A stretch of DNA of 64,000 nucleotides from Siphonodentalium dalli (taxonomy: Eukaryota > Mollusca > Scaphopoda > Gadilida > Siphonodentaliidae): positions 41,483,797 through 41,547,796 of the forward strand of contig CP136061.1 of NCBI GenBank assembly GCA_032622095.1. Reading direction: 5' to 3'. Positions 45,594-56,224 of this stretch are shown here, one piece after another (positions within the stretch are counted from its first letter, which is position 1; each line of letters opens with the position of its first letter). The notes beneath the pieces were generated by a model. That model was not told the origin of the DNA. It did not search any database and was given only the letters and a program-made list of their open reading frames with translations. Made by a program: the position numbers and the translations under genes.

Positions 45594-47956
45594 TTCCTCA
45601 GAAGGGCATCAGCCATGCGGAAAGAGTCGGTCTCGGCACCGAGATAGTCAATCTTGTACCCGATCTTTCCCTGAGCGCTGGTGAGAAATCAATACTTAGG
45701 TATGGTCTAACCTTTGTTCCTACCCCACCCGATCTCAAAGAAACACCACATGTTGTTGAGACGGAGGATGGAACATTGGTTTTACCAGACTCTATGTATG
45801 CCATGGAAATGAACGGCGGTCCAGCAAGCATGCAATTTAGGGAAGTAACAGCTATGGCTGATTTCTTTCGCAATTCGACAGGTTTAAAAGATCAATTTAA
45901 AGAACCTTCGATGTGGACGCCCTCTGATCGCCAGATTGACAACTCCATTCCCGAGGTCGCTGGCTTAGTCAAAACCGACATCACAAATTTACCAAAATTT
46001 CACAACGAGGATAACCTCACTAAAGTTGAAAGAACTGCACTAAAAACTCTTCGCAGCAATAAAAACATTGTAATCAAACCTTATGACAAAGGCAGCTCGC
46101 TCGTCATCATGTCTAAAGAAAATTACATTCTAGAAGCGACACGCCAATTAAGCAACACTAAATATTACAAACCATTGGATGAGCCAATTTGGAAATCCAA
46201 TGTTTTAAAATTCAATCTCATTCTCAAAAGCTTGCTGGACCAGGACGTTTTAAAGAAAAAACATGTTCAGTATCTAATTGAAAAACCTGAATCCAATAAT
46301 AGGACATTTTATTTGCTACCTAAAATACACAAACCTTTGAGCTGTTGGACTAATCCATACACACCACCCGGTCGCCCCATCATCAGCGACGTGGGCTCGG
46401 AGTCGTACCACATTTCGGAGTTTATTGATTTCTATTTGAAACCAATTGCTACCCGCCATCCGAGCTATCTAAAAGACACGGAGGACTTCCTCATTAAATT
46501 GTCGAAAATTGAAGTCCCATCTTCTGCTTACCTAATTAGTCTCGACGTGGAATCTATGTATACAAATATTGGAATCGATGCCGGATTAAAGTCAATTAAG
46601 AATGCATTTGATTTCCACCATGATCCTCATAGACCTGGAGATGAACTACTTCAATTATTAGAACTTTCTCTTAAAGGGAATGACTTTGAATTTAATGGAC
46701 GATATTATTTACAGGTCTCCGGCTGCAGTATGGGCAAGAAGTTTAGTCCTAATTTTGCCTCAATTTTTGTTGCAGAGTGGGAGAAAGGCGCCCTGGCCAA
46801 ATCTGATAAACAACCATTAGCCTATTATAGATTCTTGGACGACATATTTATCATTTGGACTCATGGTCTGGATGAGTTTAGGGTGTTCTTGGACATCTTG
46901 AACAGTCATGACGAATCAATCAAACTCAAAGAATCAATATCGCAAACCAGCATTGATTTCCTTGATTTAACAATATTTAAGGGCCCACAATTTACATCAT
47001 GCAACATTTTAGATACAAAACTTTTTACGAAACCAACGGATTCTCACCAGCTACTTCATCGTAAATCTTTCCATCCGCCAAAACTTTTCAATGGATTGAT
47101 TAAATCTCAAATCATTCGATATCACCGGAACTGCACGAACAGAAGCGACCTAAATCAAGCTTGTTCGGTGCTTGTCCAGGCTTTACGACCGCGCGGCTAC
47201 TCTAGTAGATTACTGCGCCAAGTAAAGTCCGAAACTCTCAGAGAATTGGACTCGTCACGCCATGACCCAACATCGACTGAACCAACAAGGATACGGCACA
47301 ACCGGCCGGTGTTGGGTAATGGTTCAGCCTCATTTTGTCACAAAAAACGATGTTACATCAATACAATAGGATATATCAATACTAGTAACACTTTCACCAG
47401 CGAACAAACACGCATATCGTATCAAATGCATAGCGAACTTAATTGTGATTCTAAAAATGTAATTTACTTAATCACATGCAAAAGATGCCGTATACAATAT
47501 GTTGGACAAACAAAAACCTCTCTCAAAGTTAGAATGTCTAATCATCTTTCCAGTGTTCGCAAAAAACTCGACATGCAAATTTCCGATCATTTCAACTCAT
47601 CTAATCATGACATTAAATCCCATTTCAGCTTTCAGCCAATAGAACAGACACCAATTCTAGCCGACGAAGACCAAACCGATTCAATACGCCTAGAACGCGA
47701 AAATCATTGGATGGGCGTACTTAAAACATATCTTCCGTTCGGACTTAACATTGACTACAAAGGTGTTTCTCGAAATTTCTTGTGCTTTCCTCTGATCTAC
47801 AATCGTAGAAATGTTGAAATCGCAAACATTTTCAGAAAAAACTTTGCATTATTAAACACTAAATTGACCGAGCCTCTCGACAAACGGGTTATTATTGCCT
47901 ACAAGAAAAATCCCAGTTTGAGAGATATGCTCGTTCGATCTAGACTCAGACCTTGA
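45584..47956 (+). CDS. PLE ORF2 copy 2, intact: reverse transcriptase and GIY-YIG endonuclease
   Basis: Open from 45578 to the TGA at 47956 (~790 codons). Counted from the TTG at 45776: RT motif 1 KPYDKGSSLV ~101-110; YLLPKIHK ~179-186; GRPIISD; motif A SLDVESMYTN ~255-264; motif B GCSMGKKFSPNFAS; motif C FLDD 353-356 (active-site Asp pair); thumb to ~480; then a Cys/His linker, CDSKNVIYLITCKRC (zinc-type Cys), YVGQT ~575, H590, and catalytic Glu in LERENHW ~640. This is a canonical PLE polymerase with C-terminal endonuclease, acting in target-primed retrotransposition. The start is taken at the frameshift heptamer because ~65 conserved codons precede the first ATG (45794). Confidence 0.9.
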   Translation, partial: FKLIPQKGISHAERVGLGTEIVNLVPDLSLSAGEKSILRYGLTFVPTPPDLKETPHVVETEDGTLVLPDSMYAMEMNGGPASMQFREVTAMADFFRNSTGLKDQFKEPSMWTPSDRQIDNSIPEVAGLVKTDITNLPKFHNEDNLTKVERTALKTLRSNKNIVIKPYDKGSSLVIMSKENYILEATRQLSNTKYYKPLDEPIWKSNVLKFNLILKSLLDQDVLKKKHVQYLIEKPESNNRTFYLLPKIHKPLSCWTNPYTPPGRPIISDVGSESYHISEFIDFYLKPIATRHPSYLKDTEDFLIKLSKIEVPSSAYLISLDVESMYTNIGIDAGLKSIKNAFDFHHDPHRPGDELLQLLELSLKGNDFEFNGRYYLQVSGCSMGKKFSPNFASIFVAEWEKGALAKSDKQPLAYYRFLDDIFIIWTHGLDEFRVFLDILNSHDESIKLKESISQTSIDFLDLTIFKGPQFTSCNILDTKLFTKPTDSHQLLHRKSFHPPKLFNGLIKSQIIRYHRNCTNRSDLNQACSVLVQALRPRGYSSRLLRQVKSETLRELDSSRHDPTSTEPTRIRHNRPVLGNGSASFCHKKRCYINTIGYINTSNTFTSEQTRISYQMHSELNCDSKNVIYLITCKRCRIQYVGQTKTSLKVRMSNHLSSVRKKLDMQISDHFNSSNHDIKSHFSFQPIEQTPILADEDQTDSIRLERENHWMGVLKTYLPFGLNIDYKGVSRNFLCFPLIYNRRNVEIANIFRKNFALLNTKLTEPLDKRVIIAYKKNPSLRDMLVRSRLRP

Positions 47957-48132
47957 TTAACACGCAGTTCAATTAGCTTTTTAGCAATTTCAACATCATT
48001 ATCCTTTGTTTGTGCTCAACACAATATTTTATGTCAATTTCCGACACAACCTAACAAAATTTAGCTAGTTCCATAGAAATAATTACATAAGAAATCGGAT
48101 AACCGACCTGTGCCAGCGCTCTCCACACTTTC

Positions 48133-48134
<2 letters not shown>
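47957..48134 (+). other. PLE 3' UTR, full copy 2
   Basis: As in copy 1, ending CACTTTCCAAATATA before (TA)n and F copy 3. Confidence 0.85.
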
Positions 48135-48170
<36 letters not shown>

Positions 48171-48829
48171 TGAAATGCAGTGACTCTCGATGTCGACATC
48201 TTTTTCGTTAGTTTATCGTCTATAGTTGAGTCCGAATCTAGAAGTAAATATTTACAATTGGGAGTAGTTCGGACGATGTTTTCTATGGAGTGCTATTGTC
48301 GATTTGCTTGAGATTTTCGGTGATGTTAATACAAACGCTACAACCTCCATTTGGCATAGCGCCTGAATACTAACTTATCAGTTTCACGCACCCGAACGAG
48401 TCCATAATATGTCTTTAAATCAAATGGCATCGTTTTATCTGTGTAGGCCTCGACCACACATATACGCTGTCATTATGTTAGTTAGCCGGATATCCGTTTA
48501 GCGTTGTCGGGATTAGGTTTGTATTGATACGATATGACATGCGTCAATGCATTGTCATCAAGCCTGGACATATTGTTGTTGACATTTGCAGAATGAGGTC
48601 CCCGGAGAGTGCATTTAGTTATGCTACCACACACAGCGGGCTTCCATCACCAAATTCACTCTTTGTGAACGCCGTTCTGCATAGGCTTCATATTCTGGGA
48701 AGTATATATAGTCTCAAATTAAGATTGTATTTTAGTTACCTTTTCCCTAATAATCAACATAATCAATATGAAATTACCTAAACCCGACAATAGAAGGTCA
48801 ATCTTTCTCAATGAATATTATTCCAAGTG

Positions 48830-49218
48830 CTACCAGATATGATGGTACATATATGAGGTCGATATGTCGTGGATACCATTATAGGAGTCTGGGCTAGACG
48901 AGGTTGATGCGGGTTCACACCCCCGACTTGATTGGGCGAAAATTCGGACCGATTTTAAAGCTAGATGTGAGATAAGGAACATCTCATGGTGCCATCCGAT
49001 AAATACATGACCACTTCGATAATAAATGATAATTTGTTCACACTCACTGAAGCAACCACATTTGAAGCAATGCTTTTGATTCTGAGTCAGTGCCTCCATT
49101 AATCTGTTATATATACAATGTACAATTACTGTACAATAGCTTCGACCCACAGAAGACGGCCGTGATAACACCGAGTGAATTTGTCCAGACCCTAAATCAC
49201 CATCGCCGCTTTCATTGA
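48830..49218 (-). CDS. Exon 4 (terminal) of unidentified four-exon gene
   Basis: Acceptor TTATTGGACATTAG with an upstream T-rich tract, then 128 codons and a TAG. The peptide has a Cys cluster (HCFKCGCFSECEQIIIYYRS), an aromatic stretch (GHVFIGWHHEMFLISH) and a Ser/Pro/Asp-rich tail. Cx2CxCx3C followed by a Tyr pair is loosely like cysteine-rich extracellular segments of channel or secreted proteins, but no family can be named. Lies wholly in the 917 bp missing from F copies 1 and 2. No perfect AATAAA seen downstream. Confidence 0.5.
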
Positions 49219-49495
49219 CTAATGTCCAATAACGCAGAAAAAAGATAGCGCTCGTCGTACAAAATTAGTTCAGATTTTGCATCTTCCGAAAAATTATCTG
49301 ATCAGTGATAAATATAAGAATAGTCATGTCAGAATCAGAATCCCTCCTGTGTGTCTAACTTAATTATGCAGTTTATGTTGAACAAGATCGTCACGAAGGA
49401 CCGCTTTATTTGCAATATATGAACGCGATAACCTGCAGAAATATCAAATGTTGTTTCAACTTGGTGGAAAAGTAAACTTGTCTACCTTATGTTAC

Positions 49496-49677
49496 ATCTG
49501 AACGGGTCATATTCAGACCAGGCGACCTGCTGCTGTTGCAAGTACCATTGGTGTTTGAAATGTAACACCCTGTATTCAATATTCGTATTTACAGGCAACA
49601 CCGGCGGAAAACAATATGGCGAATAATTCCTCGTCCCCATATCGTCCCGATTGTACAAAGGCATATGCATGTACTCC
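49496..49677 (-). CDS. Exon 3 of the minus-strand gene
   Basis: Acceptor GCGCGTAG and donor AGAT/GTAACA. The phases fit both neighbours (one base in, one base out). The peptide includes HMPLYNRDDMGTRNYSPYCF and HFKHQWYLQQQQVAWSEYD. Its first 58 bases lie in the right part of F and are duplicated in copies 1 and 2, where the frame stops soon after the deletion junction. Confidence 0.5.
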
Positions 49678-50344
49678 CTACGCGCTGTTCAGTAAATACT
49701 AAACTACGGCTATCGTGTCCAGTTTCTGATTTCGCTCAGCACATCCGGATTTGTTATGGATGAGGTATCGTAGATCAGAGTGTGGTCTGCACAGAAGTTG
49801 TTGCTATATGTCATTTCTGAGATGCAGCGACAAATTACACCAAGAATCCTGATCCCATTTTGTTTTACCCATTTGCACATAAAACACTACCACAATAAAA
49901 TACCAGGATACGCACCACACACTGTTCATTCGCGTCGCGCATAGTGGGATAACTACAGATACATTTGAATCTAACAATAACACATATGGCGTTAGATATG
50001 ACGGGTGGATGGAATTATAATGCTTTAATCATGAACGGCCATAATCAAAATATGATATGTTTTCAGACATCCGACCTGCTGGCATCAGCAGGCCCCTAAC
50101 TGCATTATTTTTGGACTTCTCTAGAAAGTTATTATTATATACGCTTCCTGGTATTAACCTGTGTATGGCATGTATACAAATAATTGCAATTGTCGTCCTT
50201 TTCATTTTGTTGTCATAATGAGCTTAAACTTACACTGGGATACCTAAAGTCCAAAATGTATCAGTCTACATGATAAAACTACATGCCAATACTCCGATCT
50301 AAATGCTTTTTTCTGAATGTACAGCCTTCCAGAAGTAATCATAC

Positions 50345-50485
50345 CTACTCATCAGCATAGAAAGATATGGGTAATATGACTGTTCATCTAGCATGGGATA
50401 ACTGTCCATATTTGGGGTACCTCGTCTTACAAGCAATTGTTCACTCACTTCTGCACATGGGGTGACACTCGACTCCAGTACCATA
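50345..50485 (-). CDS. Exon 2 of the minus-strand gene
   Basis: Acceptor CTGTATAG, donor GAGTAG/GTATGA, 141 nt. Peptide SSVTPCAEVSEQLLVRR and YPMLDEQSYYPYLSMLMS. The split codon AG+G joins exon 3 in frame. An alternative acceptor 12 bases further in (ACTGGAG/TCGAGT) would pair with an alternative exon 1 donor and also keep the frame. Confidence 0.45.
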
Positions 50486-50785
50486 CTATACAGAGTAACA
50501 TACAATCGAAAAATATATGAACATAGTTTGTCAGTTTTATGTAATTTACCACATCGATGGTAATTTTCGGAAATGTCGCTTGGAGACTTGACTTTGCTTA
50601 AGACTTACCAACTGCTAGTACAAGCAAATACCTCCCACCCGTTAAACAGCCGACAAACTACAAGAGGAAAATCAACCAGGTTTCCATCTCCTTATGTGCT
50701 AAATATGTGTCATGGAAAATAATCCGGTAAATGTTAGAATACAAAATTCAACGAGTCTATTACGTTATGATGAAACTGAAGGAAC

Positions 50786-50931
50786 CTGTATGATGTGACG
50801 GCTTGATAATTTATGGATATGTCTTCTTGCGGACAGGGCATAATTCCATTATTATTCTTTTCGCAAAGATAGTCAAGACAGCCATCTGCCTTAAACCAAT
50901 GATGTTTATTGTGAAATAATTTGCACGACAT
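50786..50931 (-). CDS. Exon 1 of the minus-strand gene
   Basis: ATG at 50931 (GGCATGTCG), 48 codons plus two bases. The peptide MSCKLFHNKHHWFKADGCLD then YLCEKNNNGIMPC has four Cys with similar spacing. The donor used here (ACAG/GTTCCT) is weak; a better donor lies 36 bases downstream (TAAC/GTAATA) and fits the alternative exon 2 start. Total model: 858 nt, 285 residues. A stop in frame upstream makes this the first coding exon. No signal peptide evident. Confidence 0.4.
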
Positions 50932-52365
50932 GCCACCAATTTCGAAGAACAAATATTACTTGAGCTCGATCCTCTCACTCGTGGGTACCAATCTGGTTGT
51001 CATTTTAATAGAACTGGCCAATGTTACGTCCTAGTATTGCAAAATGATATGAATATATATAATAGGACTATTGGTTTTATAAGACATTGCATTGCGATGG
51101 TGATGTTAATTGTGACATGACAGATTTTACAATTTCCATCCATACACCGGCCACCGTATTGGCAGCCATCTTAGGGTTAATATGTCATGTAGTAACCACC
51201 GACGGCATGAAATTGTCGTACATACAAATTATATCCACCCACGCTACATTATTGTCTTTATGCATTTCGAGAAGATGACAAACATTGGTTTTCGATTAGT
51301 TTTGGACTAAACTAATTAAATATTTAATAACAAATTAGGGGCAGGATGTGCTTAGTGTACCGGTTTCATTTAAATGTTCTAGCCGATGGATCGGGATAAA
51401 TATATTACATAAAACTGTAGCAGTTTATCAACGGCAGTTGTGTTAGTTAAGCCATTTTGGCAAGTAATCGTGCGTTCTTACAAATTTCACAATTCCCACC
51501 TATATACCGGCCACCATATTGGCAGCCATCTTGGGTTATTAGGCCAGTTTTTAAACCAAGACGGAACGAAATTACCGTATACACTAATTATCTCCACCCT
51601 TAATTCATTATTTTCATTTTACAAAATGCATTTTAGATTATCTTTTTGGGGGGAAAATCTAAAGTTTGTTAAACAATTGAGTCAGGAGGTACATTATATA
51701 ATATTGTTACTTTAATGCTCGACTGTGTCGATCGAAACATATATATTAGACAATACCTTAGCAGTCCATCAACGGCCGTTGTGTTAATTTCGCAAGTTGG
51801 CACTTAATCGTGCGTTCTGTGTGCCTTACACCACAGCCTGACTCCTCTCAGCTTTAGGGGGAGGGTTGATTTTTCTGCCTTTGATAAACAATAATGCGAC
51901 CAACAGCGCTAAATGATACATTAGAACGTAGCTAATTGGCAGTAATTTCCCATGGTATAAACTAATTGGGCATAACCGTCTTACTTCTGATTTTATAAGA
52001 AACGAAAGACAACGCTTTGTCTGAATCGTCATATTCTTCTCACCCTAAACATTATTTGACGTCACATGACGTCACGACTGCAATTCCGAGATTCAACGGT
52101 TACATGTATTACCTTACTCTGGTTATCGCCCCATTCACAGGTATCAAAATTGGACGAATATCTCTTTAAAAAAGGTGTGAATATTCTCTGTCAAATATGT
52201 CGGCTTCATTTAAAAAATGACCGATTTTATCACCAGGTGCCTCAATAAAACCACGCGGTGCGAAAAAAGTCCGCCTACCTGACAAATCCAACATGCGGAT
52301 TCCGAAAGTTAAGTGTTCATGTTAACCAAAAATGTAGGTCTAATAAATTCCCTCTCGATGCTACA
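50932..52365. repeat. Intergenic with two-copy ~375-bp tandem repeat
   Basis: 51050-51420 and 51430-51800 are related (CACCGGCCACC.TATTGGCAG, TAATCGTGCGTTCT, CATCAACGGC.GTTGTGTTA). No gene recognised in the remainder. Confidence 0.5.
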
Positions 52366-52369
52366 CCTA

Positions 52370-55298
52370 TGGGGACATGACAATCTGCGGGATGGGATGG
52401 GATATGGGACAAAACGACAATCTGCGGGACAAAATTTCAAATTGCGTGGGACGGCCGATATCTCGAGGAATACAGGGCGTAGGGGGCTCATTTTGGTGTC
52501 TAAAGAAAGGCCCACATTCGCCCTATCCACAAATATTAACCCCGCCACTGACCGGATACCGGAAGTTACATTATTCGGTCGACAACTGACCTAACATAAA
52601 ATGCCACAAACACGAAAAACTGCGTTCGACATTAATGTTTAGAATTTAGATTTCTCGATGAATACGCTAGCAAACAACAAGTGTTAGGTATCAAATAACG
52701 CAATGGAATACTGTGCATTCGTTTTTAGCTACAATATGAGAATATTGTAATGGCGAACACGCAAACACGCGCCGATTAAACAGCTAAAAATAGACTCGAT
52801 GTTTACAATTACAGGATCGATTTCAGCTGGTATATTCAATAGAATGGGACGTATGGTATATCAAAATGTAGGATTAGACACAGGGAATGTATTTTTTTTA
52901 AATGGGTCCACCAGGCGGTGAAATTGTTGCAGAAATTCGCTCCAAGATATTCGCACTTATTTTTATTTCAGTTGTGACTAAAAGCCCAGATGCCGGAGCC
53001 CGGCGACTAAAAGCCAAGTTACAAAAGAGATAAACTGGTTTGAACGAATGAATATGTCAACGGTAAGACTATTCAAAAGAATATTAAATCAAATAGTGTT
53101 TATAGACTTAAAAACGTATGTGTCCGCCATTCATATGCGGTGGAGGTTCTCATATTATCTGTCAGTCATACGCGGGGGAGGTTCTCATATGAACATATTA
53201 TCTGCCGGTCATACGCGGTGGAGGTTCATATTATCCGCCGGTCATACGCGTATGACCGCGGATAATATGAACCTCCACCGCGTATGACAAGCGGATAATA
53301 TGTTCATATGAGAACCCCCCTACGTATGACCGGAGGATAATATGAGAACCTCCATCGCGTATGACCGGTGGATAATATGAGAACCTCCCTCGCGTATGAC
53401 CGGCGGATAATATGTTCATATGAGAACCTCCCCCGTGTATGACCGGCGGATAATATGTTCATATGAGAACCTCCCTCGCGTATGACCTGCGGATAATATG
53501 TTCATATGAGAACCTCCCCAACGTATGACCGGAGGATAATATGAGAACCTCCCTCGCGTATGACCGGTGGATAATATGTTCATATGAGAACCTCCACCGC
53601 TTATGACCGGTGGATAATATGTTCATATGAGAACCTCCCCCACGTATGACAGGAGGATAATATGAGAACCTCCCCCACGTATGACTGGAGGATAATATGA
53701 GAACCTCCCTCGCATATGACCGGTGGATAATATGAGAACCTCCCTCGCATATGACCGGCGGATAATATGTTCATATGAGAACCTCCACCGCGTATGACCG
53801 GCGGATAATATGTTCATATGAGAACCTCCCCTACGTATGACCGGTGGATAATATGAACCTCCACCGCGTATGACCGGCGGATAATATGTTCATATCAGAA
53901 CCTCCCCCACGTATGACCGGAGGATAATATGAGAACCTCCCTCGCGTATGTCCGGCGGATAATATGAACCTCCACCGCGTACTACCGGCGGATAATATGC
54001 TCATATGAGAACCTCCCCTACGTATGACCGGAGGGTAATATGAGAACCTCCCTCGCGTATGACCGGCGGATAATATGTTCATATGAGAACCTCCCCAATG
54101 TATGACGGAGGATAATATGATAACCTCCCTCGCGTATGACCGTGGATAATATGAACCTCCACCGCGTATGACCGGCGGATAATATGTTCATATCAGAACC
54201 TCCCCCGCGTATGACCGGAGGATAATATGAGAACTTCCCTTGCGTATGACCGGCGGATAATATGAACCTCCACCGTGTATGACCGGCAGATAATATATTC
54301 ATATGAGAACCTCCCCCGTGTATGACTGGCAGATAATATGAGAACCTCCACCGCATATGAATGGCGGACACATACGTGTTTAAGTCTATACACACTATTT
54401 GATTTGAATATTCTTTTGAATAGTCTTACCATTGACATATTCATTCGTTCAAACCAGTTGATCTATTTTGTAACTTGGCTTTTAGTCGCCGGTCTCCGGC
54501 ATCTGGGCTTTTAGTCACAACTGACATAAAAATAAGTGCGAATATCTTGGAGCGAATTTCTGCAACAATTTCACCGCCTGGTGGGACCCATTTAAAAAAA
54601 AATACATTTCCTGTGTCTAATCCTACATTTTGATATACTATACGCCCCATTCTATTGAATATACCAGCTGAAATCGATCCTGTAATTGTAAACATCGAGT
54701 CTATTTTTAGCTGTTTTATCGGCCATATTGTAGCTAAAAACGAATGCACAGTATTCCACTGCGTTATTTGATACCCAAAACTTGTTGTTTGCTAGTGTAT
54801 TAATCGAGAAATCTAAATTCTAAACATTAATGTCGAACGCAGTTTTTCGTGTTTGTGGCATTTTATGTTAGGTCAGTTGTCGACCGAATAATATAACTTC
54901 CGGTGTCCGGTCAGTGACGGGGTTAATATGTGTGGATAGGGCGAATGTGGACCTTTCGTTAGACACCAAAATGAGCCATCTACGCGCTGTATTCCTCGAG
55001 ATATCGGCCGTCCCACGCAATTTGAAAATCCTGTCCCGCAGATTGTCATTCTATCCCAAATTCAACCCCATGTTAGGTCAGTTGTCGATCAAATAATGCA
55101 ACTTCTGGTGTCCGGTCAGTGGCGGATTTAATATGTGTGGATAGGGCGAATGTGGGCCTTTCGTTAGACACCAAAATGAGCCCCCCTACGCCCTGTATTC
55201 CTCGAGATATCGGCCGTCCCACGCAATTTGAAATTCTGTCCCGCAGATTGTCGTTTTGTCCCATATCCCATCCCATCCCGCAGATTGTCATGTCCCCA
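52370..55298. mobile_element. Foldback element with ~0.9-kb arms and minisatellite core
   Basis: Ends TGGGGACATGACAATC and its inverse. 4-bp TSD CCTA at 52366-52369 and 55299-55302. Arms 52370-53248 and about 54280-55298 are highly similar inverted copies, the right one enlarged by an internal ~208-bp duplication (54865-55072). The core is an inverted minisatellite. No coding potential recognised. Confidence 0.8.
53140..54380. repeat. Minisatellite that switches strand at 53248
   Basis: About 30 units of CGTATGACCGGCGGATAATATG with or without TTCATAT, then GAGAACCTCC. Units before 53248 are in the opposite orientation, with the switch at CATACGCG/TATGACCG. Long frames here are artefacts. Confidence 0.9.
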
Positions 55299-55302
55299 CC
55301 TA

Positions 55303-56220
55303 TGTCCATATTTGCCTAGACTACTACTACTGATATGTCCGTGAATGGAAGATTTAATGACGTTTCAGATAAAACATTCCAGTATGCCTCTTGTTCTTCA
55401 CACATCAAAGATACCTTGTCCAGTTCTCTTTCGTCCTGATTGAAGTACGATTGTGTTTGATATATTTGTTTTCGTCTATTTGCTTTGCGTCCGTTGATTT
55501 ATTTTGTTTGTATACAATACTTCCGGTTGTATGATACTCTTCTACTGTTTCTTCTTTGAAGGATATTCGGAAGTCGTCTTTTAATCAAATAAGAAGGATT
55601 CGCTTTCAGGTCAATAGCCTTCAGTTTGTCAATCAATATGTCTCTTCACTTTCTGTTTATAATGATATTGTGTGAATTCTGATACATAACGTAATAGACC
55701 CGGCATTATATTTTTTAGTAGGACACACGTGTATTATTGGCATGGGCATTGAGGTAAGAGCCTATCGCAATGATGTCGATGTCAATGCCGGAATTTTATT
55801 ATTATGTTAATTAGAATATAATTATGATATTCAATTTGTGTTCGGTTATTTGGTGTTGATCGTGAGATAACATGGGCGATAAGGGTGGTTGAACAAGTTC
55901 GTCAACATAAAAAGACACATTTAAAATGGAACTATATCTTTTCCTGAATGTGTCTTTACATCCTCTTTGGTTGTGATAAGGAAATCAATAGTAATTTATT
56001 TTAACCCCGGCCGTTTCGAGATCGTTTTTACTTGCTAAAATGTGATTATGTTATAAAAATGTATCTCAAATTCGTCGCCATTATATACGAAATGTATTAA
56101 CACCGTCCACTAAATTCGATTCGAGCTTCGCTAAATCGAATTTAGTTTCACTCGGTTAATAAATTGCGTCTCATTAGAGATCCTCTATATCTATATAACA
56201 GAGTAATCATATCTGGATTT
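55303..56220. other. Intergenic
   Basis: No gene recognised. A small hairpin CTAAATTCGATT...AATCGAATTTAG lies at 56109-56145. Confidence 0.4.
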
Positions 56221-56224
56221 TGGG

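Larger units (their letters stand above)
43692..48134 (+). mobile_element. Penelope-like element, full copy 2
   Basis: Same architecture as copy 1, with leader TATA at 43966-43972. ORF1 (ATG at 44168) is ruined by an early TAA at 44174, a +1 near 44587, a 44-bp deletion near 44955 and a -1 in the C run near 45487. ORF2 is fully open. Confidence 0.9.
48166..49792. repeat. F segment, copy 3, with 917 bp absent from copies 1 and 2
   Basis: Halves 48166-48702 and 49620-49792 add up to exactly 710 bp and match copies 1 and 2. The extra 48703-49619 has no target duplication, only a shared G at the junction. It contains the last exon and most of exon 3 of the minus-strand gene, so copies 1 and 2 probably carry a deletion. 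The right edge continues into unique DNA (AGAAGTTGTTGC), not PLE. Confidence 0.85.

Noticed and set aside
48830-49218. Assigning exon 4 to the DEG/ENaC channel family from its Cys pattern
   Set aside because: Only a loose CxCxxxC-Tyr resemblance; no transmembrane segments or other family motifs in the model.
54018-54395. 125-codon ORF in the foldback core
   Set aside because: Translation of the minisatellite; no domain or start context.
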